A stretch of 64,000 nucleotides of DNA from Canna indica (GCA_034359265.1 CP136895.1:40814001-40878000); one strand, 5' to 3'. Positions 35,408 through 48,849 are shown, counted from the first letter of the stretch. Notes: generated by a model not told the origin, from the letters alone. Translations and numbers: made by a program.

Positions 35408-37902
35408 TGTCACACCCCAAATACAGGGTCACGTGACTGGCCAGGGTATATGTGCCTATACCCCGCAACCTAACTCATGCATATGCCAACATCATAAAAA
35501 TAAACAATAGCGGAAAGAAATCAACAAGTTTTTATTTCATCTAGAATTAAAACAGAGTTCATCATAAACAAGTTTTAACAAATGAATAAAAATGTGGAAA
35601 TAATACATCAAGTCCAACCGACCAAATACAATAAAATCTGAATAAAATGACATAAATTCTCTCAAGGGCTACAATTCAAAAAGACCAACAAAAGTGCATG
35701 ATACACTACCAAAAGACTCAACTACGACCCTAACTAGGACTACTATGAGATCATACCAATCCTCTGCCATTGAACTACGTCAAGTGCTCCAGCCCACCTC
35801 ATCGGTCAGGCTCTGTAAAATAAAACAACGACAATGGGTGAGTTCAAAGAACTCATTGAGCAGTTCTACAAATCCTAACAAAAACAAACATCATAGATAA
35901 GATGCATAAGGTAAAACTCCTGACTCAAGCAGGAAAAGGTCACAAGGGAGTGACCAGCTATTAGGCCATCCGGCCACCACCTGCACGAAGGCAGCCAACA
36001 CCCAAACGGTGAAGAACAATAGGTCTAAGCATACCATGCCCTAAGGCAACAACACATACTAGGATAATCGGGAAGACCCTCCAAACTTATCCTAGTATAA
36101 AGAAACTCGGGAGCAATCGAGAAAGGTCCTCCGAACTTGCTCCACGACACCCATAGGGACAATCGGGATTCGCCCATCCGAACTTGCCCCTTTAAAATAT
36201 CATAGGAGTAATCGGGTAGGCCCTCCGAGCTTACTCTTTAAAGATATAACAGGAATAACCGAGAAAGGCCCTCCGAACTTATTCCTTAAAACCACCTCGG
36301 GGATAATCGGGTAGGCCCTCCAAACTTATCCCACGAGGCCAACCAGAACAATCGGGAAAGGCCCTCCAAACAGGTTCTGCGGGTTGGGAATTAGTCATCC
36401 AACCTCCTAGGCCTAGCCCGCAATCCGGCTCCTCGACAAGCCTCTCCGTCATTCATAAAGATATGGCGCACCATGATCTAAGTCAAGTCTTTCCTATGGT
36501 GTCTCATGGGTGTTCCTATTGGAAAGTGTCTCAACACTCTAATACTCGATTCCAACCCCTAGATCTGTAATGTCATAAAACTGTGTGGTTTTATTTCATG
36601 CATACACTTCTCATGTTGATTCATAACAGATTATGCTGACCCTTTTACCCAATTTGAATTCTGCAATTAAAATTTAGTTCACCACAATTAGGGTTTTGTT
36701 TTAGGGTTTTGTTTTAGCTTATTGTTCTGCCCGAAACTGATGTATCTATTCTGAATCTGATCTCCAGAGTGTGCCATATGTTTCCAAACTATGTTTTCTG
36801 GTTGAAACGATAGGTTACAAAACTATGTTAAGAGAAATACAAACACCACAACAACCATTACAAAAATAGCACGGATTCATCATCTCGGCATGAAATTCTA
36901 GCAACATTGAATTTTCAGCATATCATGAAAAATAAATTCGAAAATTCACAGAAATTACATCCTTAATTTACCAACATATCAGAATCATAATATTCAGATA
37001 AATGTCATATAAACCATATTTTAAACCAAGATTATCAAGCACTACCATCATCTTTAATCAAGAACCATCCTTAAGATCAAATGTTTAAATCAAGAACCCA
37101 TGTTGCAAGAACCCTCATGGCATCAACATCAAGATCCTAATTTTCACAAAATATGATTTTCTCCAAAAATCACAGATTAAATATTAAGCATGCTTGAACA
37201 TATAAGAACTCATTTTAACCACCAATTCAAAACATAAACCACAAAATAACCACAAACTCTCACTTGGACATTTCATCGAACACCTTGTGGGCACCCATAC
37301 CCCACCCATGGCTGAGCACCCCTAGGGAACCCCTAGCACCCATGGCCCTCATCCCACGATTCGACACAAGAAATCGGCACTCAAAATCCATGGTTCGACG
37401 AGAAAACGCAAGAATCAAGAATAAGCCCAAAATGACTCAAAACCAAGAAAGAACCTGGAAAAGGAGAGGTAAAACCACTCACATAAATAGGAAGGATGAA
37501 TAAAGGAGAAATCCCGAATGACGGCCCTCGAATCTGGCTTCAAAAGATGGCAGCTCGACTCAAGGGAGGGGACAAGAGGGGCGGCAGCTCACTCCAAGCC
37601 GCCGGCTTGGAGAGAGGGCTGGCTTCTCTTGGCTCAGCTCCAAAGGGTAGGAGGAAGGAGAGCAAGGAGAAGGGAAAGCCCGACGACTCGGCTCCAAGGG
37701 CGGCGGCTTCAAGGGGAAAAAGGAGAAGGGCTAGCTGTGGCTTGGCGGCTGGCTCCTCTTCTCAAATAGGTTGGGTGGCTCCAAAATAGGGAGCCACAAG
37801 CCAAGGGGAGGGGGTTTTATACTCCCTCCTCAACCCTAACCCCTCTAAACCCTTTATCCAACTTGCATCCGTCTCAAGCCGAACCCGAACCTGCTAACTT
37901 AA
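35408..37902 (-). repeat. Gypsy LTR, minus orientation, first segment
   Basis: Begins TGTCACACCCCAAATACAGGG and contains a tandem array of about 50-bp units (gataatcgggtaggccctccaaacttatc type) at 36060-36390, the ctcaatgagcagttcta block near 35855, and the GC-rich block at 37540-37800. It is interrupted at 37902 by the CACTA element and resumes at 45419 after the target duplication, ending at 45641 (GGATATTACA). It is the 3' LTR of the minus-strand gypsy at 45642-48846. Confidence 0.85.
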
Positions 37903-37914
37903 AACTACTAGAAT

Positions 37915-38290
37915 TGTGATCATTAGCGATGGTTATATCCGTGGCTAAACCATCGGTGATAGATATCACAGACGGCGTCAATTATGGCAAAAAGCCATCA
38001 CTGATGAGCGCGTCTCAGATAAGTTGTAACGGCCGAGCGCAGCCATCACACGTAATCATCAGCGATAGCATCGTGCGCTGTCGTTGATTAAAAAATATCA
38101 GTGACAGCTCGGGGCGCTGTCACTAATACCAACCCATCAGCCACGACCCTAGCCCGTCGGTGATATTATTAGCAACCGTGATATTTGGTGCTGCCCAGGC
38201 CATCAGCCATTTACGATAAGCTTTTAGCCACGGCTTAGTGATGGTGAACCGTGGGTAAGCCGTGGCTAAAGGTGTATCCTGTAACTGAAA
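37915..38290. repeat. CACTA left subterminal repeats
   Basis: Copies of atcagcgatgg, gccatcac and gccgtggctaa-like motifs stand in both orientations. They match those at 44940-45400 (accaacggct, gccgtcgctaataac, agccacgacc). This is the typical transposase-binding zone. Confidence 0.75.
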
Positions 38291-38519
38291 AAACTAAAAA
38301 ATTTGTAAATTCTTGTATACAATGATATATCGACTACAAACTATTTTCAATCACATATTACAATCAGAAAACATCATACAGGTGCATTAGAAACCAAACA
38401 TACAAGTTTTACATAAATATCATCAATATCAGCCTCAAACTAGAGGTAAACAATTATCAAAATATCAACTCATGCATCCAAGTATCAAAATATAAACAAA
38501 ATATAATTAATCAAAATCT

Positions 38520-40218
38520 CACGGCTGCGGTGGAGGTGGTGGAGGCAGTGGAGTCGACAACGACTGTGTCGGGAGCGTCGATTGGGTCGAGGAGGATGAC
38601 AGCTGCGACATCATTAGTAGATGGCCAGAGTGAGACACAATCTGAGTGAGGAGTGTTTGCATATTCTAGATTGTATGTCTCAACTCATCATTCGCCCATC
38701 TCTGCTCCTGCATCTGCTCCTCCATCACCAGCCTCTGCCCCTCCATCGTCTGCCTCTGCTCCTCCATCGCATGTCTCTATTGGGTGAGCTTCGACTCCAT
38801 GGCCACTATCCGGCTCTGGTCCTGCGCTCAGGATGTCGAGGGTTGCTCATCCACAGTCAGAGGGGTCGGTGCCCCAAGTGGCCCGAGCACGGCGCGTGCA
38901 TGACCACTATCTGTAAAGCCATAAACACGGCCGTGCTCCCAGCCACCTGCGGCCTCCACCCAAGCTCCTACGTCGAACTCCTCTGGTGTCCCTCCACACT
39001 CGATCACAGTCCTTGTGTAAGTTTCCTACACGTGTTTATATTTTAAATATATATAAACTATAAATAAAAATTGTCTAAATCAAATAGACATATATAAATA
39101 CTTACCATTATGATGGAGGCTCTGCTATCAATGTAGTCCCCCACTCCTCATCGACGACAGTGGGTGCGCTCAAACACCTCCATCATCGACGGGCGTTGGA
39201 CGGTGTCGTCCTTTGTCACGCGCGTCTTACATTAGAAAACAAATACACTAGTATCATTATACACAATATATAATTTAATTAAAAATAATTAAATTATACA
39301 TACCATACGACGCTCGTGAACCACAAAAGAGATGGAGCCACATGTGTGGCGCGCGCCCGTGTCGTCCCCCCCGGACATGCGATTTCTCGACGCAGTCCGG
39401 GAGACCTCCTGCCACTTAGGTGTGGCCCACCGCTCAACGAGCTGGTCCCACACAAGGCCAGGAATCTACTCGAGGGTGTGTCCCCGAGTCTGCCCTATCT
39501 GTGTGGTGCCCAGCCGTCTCATCACGGTCTGACGGGCCTGCTGAAGTAGGCCATTATAGCGAGCGTGGGCAACACGCTCCCATGCAGCCTCCACAAAAGT
39601 GGTCTAGTCCTTCGGCCATGTATAATGAGCCTGCAAAAAAAAAAGTATTATTACCGATGAATATTTAACATTAACATTAATTTAATAAATATACTTACCG
39701 TGAACTTTCGCCACAATAAATCCATATGCTCACGGGGCACGTGAGACCATGTAGGCCACGCCCCTCGCATAAACTTCCGGATCGTCCCCGCTACCGTGCG
39801 AGGGACGTCCTCCTGCTCAAATATGCACAAAATATAAATTCATAATATGATATTTTGAAATAAATAAATTATAAGAAATAATTGATGCATATGCTTACCG
39901 TCTTTCGCACACACTGACTGCTCTTCACAGTGCTCCCTCGAGTGGCAGAGGGAGAATTATGTTAGGCCCTCGTGGCCTACATCTCGAAGATGACGATCCT
40001 GGATTTGCGGAGGGTGGCGGTGGGATGGTAGCCGAAGGTGAAGGGATAGTGGCCAGATCAGGTGAGGGAACGGTGGACGGATCAGGTGGGGGGATGGTGG
40101 CCGAAGGTGGGGGGATGGTGGTGGAAGGCGAAGGGTCAGTGGGTACAGGTGGGGCGGGTGGTAATCGTCGGGGGGTCCTACGAGGAATGTCTCCTCGAGA
40201 ATTGATATCTCGAACCAT
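38520..40218 (-). pseudogene. Ptta/En/Spm-type second transposase (decayed)
   Basis: The first exon (40218 to about 39925) begins MVRDINSRGDIPRRTPRR and is rich in Pro/Ser/Thr. Further exon remnants read FMRGAWPTWSHVPREHMDLL (about 39810-39715), then WERVAHARYNGLLQQARQ, IPGLVWDQLVERWATPKWQE and GGDDTGARHTCGSISFVVHE (39640-39310). These are the Transposase_24 core also seen at 25283-25612. In-frame TAG codons interrupt it (near 39603 and 39471). A short DNA segment at 38690-38770 encodes a glutamine/leucine-rich tail in repeats. It follows TNP2 on the same strand with a gap of about 90 bp. Confidence 0.75.
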
Positions 40219-40303
40219 AGCTGTAAAAATTTAATATAATTAGATTATATATAATAGATTAATAGATATATTTAATAATTAAATATATACTTCACATTTA
40301 CAA

Positions 40304-43300
40304 TTATTCGTCATCGTCATTATCATCATCCGTGTAATACTCTTCTTCTTGTTCTTCTGTATCGAAATCTTGAAATTCTTCTTCGTCTCCCTCATCATCA
40401 TTCTGTCCTTCCTCAACTTCATTATCGTCGTCATCAACGTATTATATTTCCAATTGAACTAACTCTATGTCAACATCCTCGAGTATTGGACTAACTTGTT
40501 CCACTTCGGAAGGATCTTCTTCTTGATAGAAGTCATCTGCTGGCTCATTCTCTCCAACTATCAGGTCAATTTTTCCTCTGGCTTTAGTCTTACAGACTAC
40601 ACGCCAATCTGACCTATCTTTCTTTCGAGACGGATACTGCATATAATATACTTGTTCAGCTTGAGATGTTAATATAAATGGGTCATTTGAAGCCAATTTT
40701 GATTTGTTATTGACCTTGACCAGCTGTTTATACTTTGGATGAACTCTCATGCCCCTATCGCTTGTATCGAACCAATGACATTTAAAAAGGGCAATTGATT
40801 TACATCCAAAAAAATTGCAATTCAATGACTTCTTCCAATAGTCCGTAAAAGTCAACATCACATTCAGCATACATTGTCCCTTTGACGCAGACCTCGGCAT
40901 TCATAGTCTTTTTTATAGATGAATATTCAAGTGTGTGAAATTTATATCCATTGACAAAATAACCATTATAACACTATACAACTCGTGCCGGTCCGCTAGC
41001 AAACTCAAAGATTTGGCAATCTATTTCGCCTCTGTGTTCTGTGCTGTAAGCTTGAAACCGATTAGGGAACTCACGATTCCGTAATCTTTCTAATTCCTCA
41101 TCGCTGTAAATTGAGTATTTTGTCACCATCTCAATGTCAAATATTTCAATGAACTTCTCAATCTCTGGACAGTTTAGTAAAACGTACAAGTAGGCCAAAT
41201 GGTACTCTTCATCGTTTAAGAATCGAGACGGACGAGAACCCAAAGCACGACCGGGGTAACAAAAGATATTTAAACAACCATCTGATGGTCGAGGTCCCCC
41301 GTCTGATGGTCGAGCTCCCCCATCATCGTTCCGTAGAAGACGATTAAGTCTTGTCTTGATGGTTGATTCAAAATAGAATGAGCAAAAAGTTGAAATTTCT
41401 TGAATTATATATGCTTCTGATATGGAACCTTCAACTACGGCGGTGTTCTTTACTTTTTTCTTCAGACGATTCATGTATCTTTCAAATAAGTACATCCACC
41501 GGTATTGAACGGGGCCACCAACTCATGCCTCGTATGCTAAGTGTATCGGTAGATGCTCCATCGAGTCAAAAAATGCAGGAGGGAAAAACTACTCTAGCTT
41601 GCATATGATTTCAACAATATTATTTTCAAGTGCTAACATATCTTCGGCTCGAAGTACATTTGCACAAATGTTTTTGAAAAACATACTTAATTATGTCAAC
41701 GGACCCCAAATTTTATCATGTAGTTGATCTCGAAACGCGACTGGAAGCAATCTCTGCATGAATACATGACAATTGTGGCTCTTCATCCCCGATATTTTTA
41801 ATTCATCGACATTTACACATCGAGATAAGTTTGAGGCATATCCATCGGGTAATCTGAGTTCTTTGATCCATTGATACACATCTTTCATCTATTGTTTATT
41901 TAACACATATGGTGCCTTTGGCTTATGAAGTCGTCCGTTGACCTCTTGCAACTCTAACTCAGGTCTCTTACAAAATATTTTTACATCATGTCGGGCCTTC
42001 ACATTATCTTTAGTTTTGCCGGAAATATCCATAATTGTGTTAAAAATATTATCAAACACATTTTTTTCAATGTGCATAACGTCCAAATTATGCCGAATCA
42101 GTAATGAACTCTAATACGGTAGTTCCCAAAAGATACTTTTTGTCACCAAGTTATGTGTTTGACCAAAGCCTGAAATTCTTACATTCCGACCAAAAGTAAT
42201 ATCCGGAAGCAATTGAACACGTGCTAACATCTGTTCACCATACAACATCGGTGGTGGCTCATCTCCACTCTACCCTTGATAATTTTGTTACGATTCCTTC
42301 GATACTGATGGTTAGACGGTAGGAACCGGCGATGACAATCAAAGAAGGAAATTTTCCGACCATTCTCAAGACTGAAGGATTTTGAGTGTTCCATGCAATA
42401 CGGGCAAGAGAGTCGCCCATGCGTGCTCCAACCAGACAACATGCCATAGGCCGGGAAATCATTGATTGTCCACAATATAGTAGCTGGTAAAGTGAAGTTT
42501 TGCTTCTGGTGACAATCATAAGTGACAACTCCCTCAGCCCACAATGTTTTGAGTTCATCAATTAGGGAATGGAGAAACACGTCAATTTCTTGCGAGGACC
42601 CCTAGGACCCGGAATAATCATCAAAAGATAAATAGATTCATCTTTCATACACATTGAGGACGGCAAATTATAAACTGTTAACAGCACTGGCCATACTGAA
42701 TACGGAGTTGCTGAATTACCAAACAGATTAAAACCATCTGTGCACAATCCCAACCTGATATTTTTAGTCTCCTCAGGAAATGAAGGATAACACATATCCA
42801 AATGTTTCCATGCTTCATTATCGGATGGATGAGTCAATATTGTATCATCACGACTTCTTGTATGCCAACTCATATAGGGGGCAGTCTTTTTCGATATGAA
42901 TAATCTTTGAAGCCTCGATGTCAGTGGAAAATACCGAAGCACCTTAAAGGGGATATTTTTTGTCGGACCGATTTCTTGTCCTTGTAACGAGGATGTTCAC
43001 ATACCGGGCATTGCTCTAACTATGCATTTTCTTTATAATATAAAATGCAATTATTTGGGCACGCATTTTTTTTATCGTACCCAAGCCCTAATTTTCTCAT
43101 CAACTTTTTTGTCTTATAAAAGGTTGGCTCAAACTTGTTATTTGGAGGTAGCATACCATTGATAAATCCTATAATCTGATCAAATGCAATCCCGCTGATA
43201 TTACAATCGGACTTGATGTTCAGGAGTTGCATCATTGCCGAAAATCTTGTATAATTAGGACAATTCTCATACAAAGGTTCATCGGCAGCTTTCAACATCT

Positions 43301-43616
43301 CATAAAATTCTACAGTCTCCTTATTCGACAATTCAATATGTATCGCAGGTTGTTCTTCAATGACTTCAACTGTCGTAGTATCTAGTAGCACTACCGTCTC
43401 AGTAACTGACTCAATATTATCATTGAAATGGAATTGTCCTCCAAGACTATCCAGAATTATTGTTCTATAAGGATTAGGTGGATTGGTAACACCAGTAGAA
43501 GAAGATTCACCATGAGTTTGGACAACAGGATTGCTCGACGTCCCGACTTGATGTGACTCCCCTTGATAATTCCATAAAAAATATCTTTGTGTGAATCCTT
43601 TTATATACAGATTCAT
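40304..43616 (-). pseudogene. TNP2 transposase (decayed)
   Basis: Domains appear in the expected order. The N-terminal part (43616-43020) ends LGLGYDKKNACPNNCILYY, followed by a C-P-V-C-E-H zinc-like motif. GLCTDGFNLFG and YSVWPVLLTVYNLP come next (42562-42942), then a frameshift near 42570. Next is WSTHGRLSCPYCMEHSKSF, then MDVMHIEKNVFDNIFNTIMD (42086) and, after an in-frame TAG, LPDGYASNLSRCVNV and MKSHNCHVFMQRLLPVAFRD (41888-41691). The DUF4218 region (41495-40974) and DUF4216 (40900-40442, FILTSQAEQVYYMQYPS) follow, with an acidic tail to 40304. At least five stops or frameshifts break it. TNP2 cuts and joins CACTA ends in active elements. Confidence 0.85.
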
Positions 43617-44223
43617 TGTGACAGTTTCTCAGTCCAAAAATCTTATGTTCGAACATTTCCGGCACGGACATCGGATTTTATCACCACTAAGGAATTTTTC
43701 ATTCGAGTAGGTGAAAATTAAGAAGTAAGTTACGGCTACTCAAAATTCGTCCCTTATAGCTCCACGATGAATTCGTCGGTACATCTAACTTCGATCGCCC
43801 GACATATTCTATCAAAAAGTTTGCAATATCTTTAGGTAATGTCTTTAGGTGGGATGGTCCTATTCCATACGGGATTCATGTTATTCATATTGCACTTAGT
43901 ATTTCTTTTAGTCATTTACTTCATTCTAAATTTCGGCATATCATCTGGGCGCGTATCGGAGAACAAGGGAGATACAAGCCAAAATTTAAAAATGAATAAT
44001 GACTAAAAAAAATAAACTAAGTGCAATATAAATAACGATGTTCCCAAATTGTCCAAGTAGGGACAATTCAAGTGTTGTACGTCGTATAAAAGATCATTAA
44101 CTTCGTTTACACGAACATACAACCCCCGAACGGATCTAAGGTTTTGCAAAATTAAAACTTGACTCGTCGATCGTACGTGAAACGTATCAACTCGTCTTGA
44201 TTTTTTCTTAAATTTATGGATGC

Positions 44224-44405
44224 CGGTGCGAGTCCATAGTGGACGATTCCACGCGAGTCCAAAGTGGACGAGTCCGGCACGAGTCCATCCATTGTGGACG
44301 ATTCCGGCGCGAGTCCACCATGGACGATTTGACCGCGAGTCCAAAGTGGACAATTTGGCCACGAGTCCACAGTGGATGATTCCGACGCGAGTCCTCAGTG
44401 GACGA
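44224..44405. repeat. 26-bp palindromic tandem array upstream of TNP2
   Basis: About seven imperfect copies of gcgagtccaNNgtggacgattccg stand in tandem. Each core gagtccaNNgtggac is nearly palindromic. The array lies about 600 bp upstream of the TNP2 start, in the element's promoter side. Open frames across it (44003-44423) are repeat translation and not genes. Confidence 0.85.
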
Positions 44406-44459
44406 TTCCGCGTGACTAATTAATTAATATTAAACTAATAATTAACCTAATTAATAATT

Positions 44460-44600
44460 AATTTCTAATAATTAACAATAAAAAATATAAAAACCCTAAT
44501 CAAACTGTGATTACCCTAATCATTGTTTGATTAGGGGTTAATCACCCTAATCAAGGAATTGATTAGGGTAATTAACCCTAATCAAGCAGTAGCCGGCATC
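44460..44600. repeat. AT-rich ccctaatca repeat cluster
   Basis: Several copies of ccctaatca and its complement tgattaggg plus taattaac stand close together, inside the CACTA 5' region. No gene is seen between 43616 and 44930 other than spurious frames. Confidence 0.5.
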
Positions 44601-44939
44601 ACTATCGGCTACTGCTCGTCGAGTCATTGGGGCCGATGGTAATTGGCCCCAATGTGGCGCCATCGGCCCCAATGCGGCGCCGACCGGGTTGAGGCCGGCA
44701 CGGAGATGAATGGCTGGGTCGATGCCAGCATGGAGAGGGTCGGCCGGGTCGACACCGACACCGAGAGGGTGGCACACAGGGGAATGAAAGGAGGAGAGGA
44801 GAGGTAGCATACCGGAAGGGAGAGGTTCACCGACGACGATTGACGGTGGCAGCAACAGGCAATGACTTCGCGACAACTCGGCAGCGACAGCGGTGAGCAG
44901 AGAAGAAAGAGGAAGGGTCGGGCGCGAACGCAAATAAAA

Positions 44940-45415
44940 AGGATTTTCACCAACGGCCTGAGAGTTATCGGAAAACCGTGGATCTATAATTTTATTATCA
45001 CCGACGGCTAGCAGAGCCGTTGGTTAAGAGTGTTTTATTATTTGCACCGTGTTCATGGCATTAAACAAAAAGCGACGGCCGCCTCCAGCCGTCGCTAATA
45101 ACTTATTTTATTTCGCACCCCCGTGCACACCATCAACTATGAACGACGACTGTATGCGAGCCGCGACTAATTTGGTTACTCACATCACCAACGGCTCCAG
45201 CGCCCCCGCTAAGTCGTGGCTAATAACTTATTTTATTTCGTGCGACCTGTGCGCCATGAACTACGAACGATGGCTCTGGCTAGCCGTATGCGAGTCGTGG
45301 CTGATTTGGTCACATCAGCCACGACCGCTATGGCCGACACAAAGCCGTGAATGATTCTGACAGCCCTGGCGGCCGATGGTGATCCCCGTTGCTGATGTGG
45401 TATATTCTAGTAGTG
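44940..45415. repeat. CACTA right subterminal repeats and terminus
   Basis: Motifs such as accaacggc, gccgtcgctaataactta (twice, 45080 and 45210 with one variant) and agccgt recur in both orientations. The block ends in ATTCTAGTAGTG. Confidence 0.8.
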
Positions 45416-45641
45416 TAAATTAACTTAATTAATCCTATTTTCCACATAACCAACCACAACATAAGATTTAAATGAATTAATCTACACAAGCAAAAATTAC
45501 ATATCTCATAATTTTAATTACTCGAGCTCACAAGCTCGCACCAGACCATGAGTCAACTCGGCTCAACCTCAAACTAGTCTGCTAGGCTGGCAAATATAAC
45601 CACAAAGGAAAAGAATATAATTAAATATCTAGGATATTACA
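45416..45641 (-). repeat. Gypsy LTR, minus orientation, second segment
   Basis: Continuation of the LTR at 35408-37902 after the CACTA insertion. It contains gagctcacaagctcgcacca and ends aatatctaggatattaca. The purine tract of the element (reverse complement of atcctccctcctta) follows at 45642. Confidence 0.85.
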
Positions 45642-48600
45642 ATCCTCCCTCCTTAAAAAAAATTCATCCTCGAATTTTAGAAAAAAATATTAAGGACTCA
45701 CCAAATCATCGAACAATAAAGGATAACACTCCCTCATATCCTGCTCTACCTCCCAGGTGGCCTCTTGCCCGGAATGGTGCTCCCACCTGACCATAACCAA
45801 GGGAATCTTCTTGGATCTCAATTCCTGGATCTGCCGGTCTAGCACCGCAACTGGCCGCTCCTCATAGGAGATTGCTGAACCCACCTCTACTGCGGTTGGC
45901 TCAATCGCATGGGACTCATCCCAAATGTACTTCTTTAGCATAGACACATGGAATACGGGATATACTCGGTCCATACTAGGAGGTAAGGCCAACTCATAGG
46001 CCACAGCTCCACTATGCCAGAGAATAGGAAACGGCCCAATGAACCTAGGGCTTAGCTTTCCTTTGTTACAAAATCTCATCACCCCTTTCATAGGGGATAC
46101 CTTGAGGAACACCATGTCCCCTTCAGCAAACTCTATCTCCCTGGTCTTTCCATCAGCATACATCTTCTGATGACTCTGAGCTACCAACAGTCTCTCCCTG
46201 ATTAGCTTCACCTTTTCCACTACCTCATCCACCAGGTTAGGTCCCATCATGAAGGAATCCCCTGCCTCAAACCAGCCTACGGGCGACCTGCATCTCCGCC
46301 CATACAATTCCTCAAATGGGGCCATTCGGATGTTGTTGTAATAGTTGTTATTATAGGCAAACTCAATAAGAGGTAAGTGTCTCTCCCAACTGCCCTCCAA
46401 ATCCAAGACACATGCTCTCAGCATATCCTCCATCGTCTGAATAGTCCGCTCCGACTGACAATCCGTCTGAGGGTAAAATGTAGTACTGAACCATCCCTGA
46501 GTCCCCAATGCCTCCTGGAAAGACTGCCAGAATCTAGCTGTGAACTGAGTACCCCGATCTGAGATGATCATAACAAGGACACCATGATATGCGATGATCC
46601 AATCCAAAGATAATCTCGCATACTGCTCGGCTGAAAAGGTCATCTTGACTGGTATAAAATGCAAAGTCTTGGTTAGGCGATCCACCACTACCCAGATAGA
46701 ATCATTGCCCTTCGTAGATTTTGGAAATCCTGTCACAAAATCCAAGATTATCTTTTCCCATTTCCACTCTGGTACTTCTAGGTTCTGGAGAAACCCTGCC
46801 GACTTCAAATGCTCAGCCTTAACCTTCTGACACACCAAGCACTTAGACACGAACTCGACCACTTCACTTTTCATGTCTTTCCACCAATAATTCTGCCTTA
46901 GGTCACGGTACATCTTCGTGGCTCCCGAATGCATAATGTGTGTATGTGGATCGATGAGCCATCTCTAGCACCTACCTGCGTACCTCGTCCATATCTAGCA
47001 CCACTATCATGTTCTTAAACCTCAAAACTCCCTTCGAGTCCACACTGAACCCATTTTCGGCATCGTCTCTCCTGGCCAAATCCTTAGTGAGAGCATAGAA
47101 AGCATCCTCCTCCTGCGTTGCCCGTAACATGTCAACCAACATGGATTGCACCCTCAAGTGAGCCACCAACACACCAGAAGCTGATAATGATAAGACTGCC
47201 CCGCCATACAAACATAGGGCCAAATCCTGAGCCAACGGCCTGCTCCTGACCGCCAAATGCACCAAGCTGCCCATAGACTTCCTGCTCAAAGCATCAGCCA
47301 CCACATTGACCTTCCCCGGATGGTATATGATAGTGCAGTCATAGTCCTTCAACAGCTCAAGCTATCTTCTCTGCCTCAGGTTCAACTCCTTCTGGGTGAG
47401 CAAATACTGGATGCTCTTATGATCAGTGTATATCTCACAAGCCTCGCCATAAAGGTAGTGATGCCACAGCTTCAATGCGAACACCACCGCTGCCAGCTCA
47501 AGATCATGAGTTGGGTAATTCTTCTCTTGAACCTTCAACTGCCTGGAGGCATAAGCTATCACCCTACCATTCTACATCAACACACAACCCAAGCCAACCC
47601 GGGAGGCATCACAGTACACAACAAATTCTCCCGAGCCCGAGGGTACTGCTAGAACTGGTGCCGACGTCAAGCGATCCTTGAGCTTAAGAAAGCTCTCCTC
47701 ACACTTACTGTCCCATTCGAACTTGACCTTCTTCTGAGTCAGGCAGGCCAATGGCACTGCAATCCTAGAGAAGTTCTCCACAAACTTCTTGTAATAATCT
47801 GCCAACCCCAGGAAACTACGGATCTCAGTGTCATTAGTCGGCCTCTTCTAATTTTGAACTGCTTCTATCTTTGCGGGGTCCTCCTTTACCCCTTCTCAGG
47901 ACACCACATGGCCTAGGAACCCCACACTCTCCAGCCAGAACTCGCACTTGGAGAACTTAGCATGCTCCTCAGTGCTCCCGGAGAGTCTCTAGAACCATCT
48001 GCAAGTGCTCAGCATGCTCCTCCCTGCTCCATGAATAAATCAAGATATCATCAATGAACACATTTACAAACTTATCCAAGTATTCCCTGAACACCTGGTT
48101 CATCAGGTCCATAAATGCTGCAAGCGCATTAGTCAGCCCGAAGGACATCACCAGGAACTCAAAGTGTCCATACCTCGACCTGAAGGCAGTCTTAGGGACG
48201 GGGGACATCACTGTTTTGAATCCTTAACTGATGATACCCTGACCGCAGGTCAATCTTAGAAAACCACTAAGCTCCCTGAAGCTGATCAAACAAATCAACA
48301 ATCCTGGACAACGGGTACTGATTCTTCATCATTACCTTATTAAGCCGCTGGTAATCAATGCACATTCGCATGTCCCTAGCCGTACCTCCGCCTTCCTTTG
48401 CCACAGACACAAAGGCCAAGAAAGACTGGCAACCGCCCAGAAGTAGCTTCCGAGCCTTAAGAGCTGAAATCGCCATCAACGGCTCTCCCCTTCCCTCACC
48501 CTAGAAGGTAAACTGAGGCAATCCGGGCTTACTGAAGGTCACAGTCTTAGCCATGCAATTCACTAAGGCAAAATGATTCGTCAACTAGACCATGCCCAAA

Positions 48601-48846
48601 ATTACATCAAGCTCCAGCATCGGCAGGAGTGTCAAGTTGGCTATCAACACATGCCCGCAAATGACAACCTCACAGCCCTGAAATACTGTCTCTACCATCA
48701 CATAAACATCCGTAGGCGTAGATCTCACAAGGGGCAATTCAAGCACAGAAGATATCCCTGACAACTTAGCAGCAAACAAAGTAGATACAAAAGAGTGCGT
48801 AGCACCCGGATCAAACAAAACATATGCAATGGCAGACCCATGCAGC
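45642..48846 (-). pseudogene. Ty3/gypsy pol, minus strand
   Basis: Read leftward: protease (FDPGATHSFVS, about 48810), then a deletion that joins the protease tail ([13 protein letters not shown]) to reverse transcriptase [13 protein letters not shown] (48370). Next come RT core FIDDILIYS (48060), RNase H (FVVYCDASRVGLG 47620; [16 protein letters not shown] 47420), integrase zinc finger (H...C-L-V-C at 46830), the D-D-E core (NDSIWVVVDRLTK, ISDRGTQF) and a chromodomain-like tail (VMVRWEHHSGQEATWEVE), ending LFDDLVSP at 45690. The last 414 residues are one open frame. Stops include TAG at about 47353, 47571 and 46972. Gag and the 5' LTR are missing. On the right it abuts an LTR of opposite orientation. 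Confidence 0.85.
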
Positions 48847-48849
48847 GGG

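Larger units (their letters stand above)
37903..45415 (-). mobile_element. Full-length CACTA (En/Spm) transposon
   Basis: The left terminus is aACTACTAGAAT (37903, first base mutated from C) and the right terminus ATTCTAGTAGTG (to 45415), reverse complements of each other. Target duplications taa stand at 37900-37902 and 45416-45418. The 7513-bp element lies in a gypsy LTR. Both transposase genes run on the minus strand: TNP2 (43616 to 40304), then the Ptta-type gene (40218 to about 38520). Subterminal repeats occur at both ends. Multiple stops and frameshifts indicate it is no longer autonomous. Confidence 0.92.

Noticed and set aside
39959..40234. Plus-strand glycine-rich protein
   Set aside because: Antisense shadow of the Pro/Ser-rich first exon of the second CACTA transposase.
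44547..44953. Minus-strand proteins upstream of TNP2
   Set aside because: Biased composition from GC-rich leader and subterminal repeats of the CACTA element; no motif.
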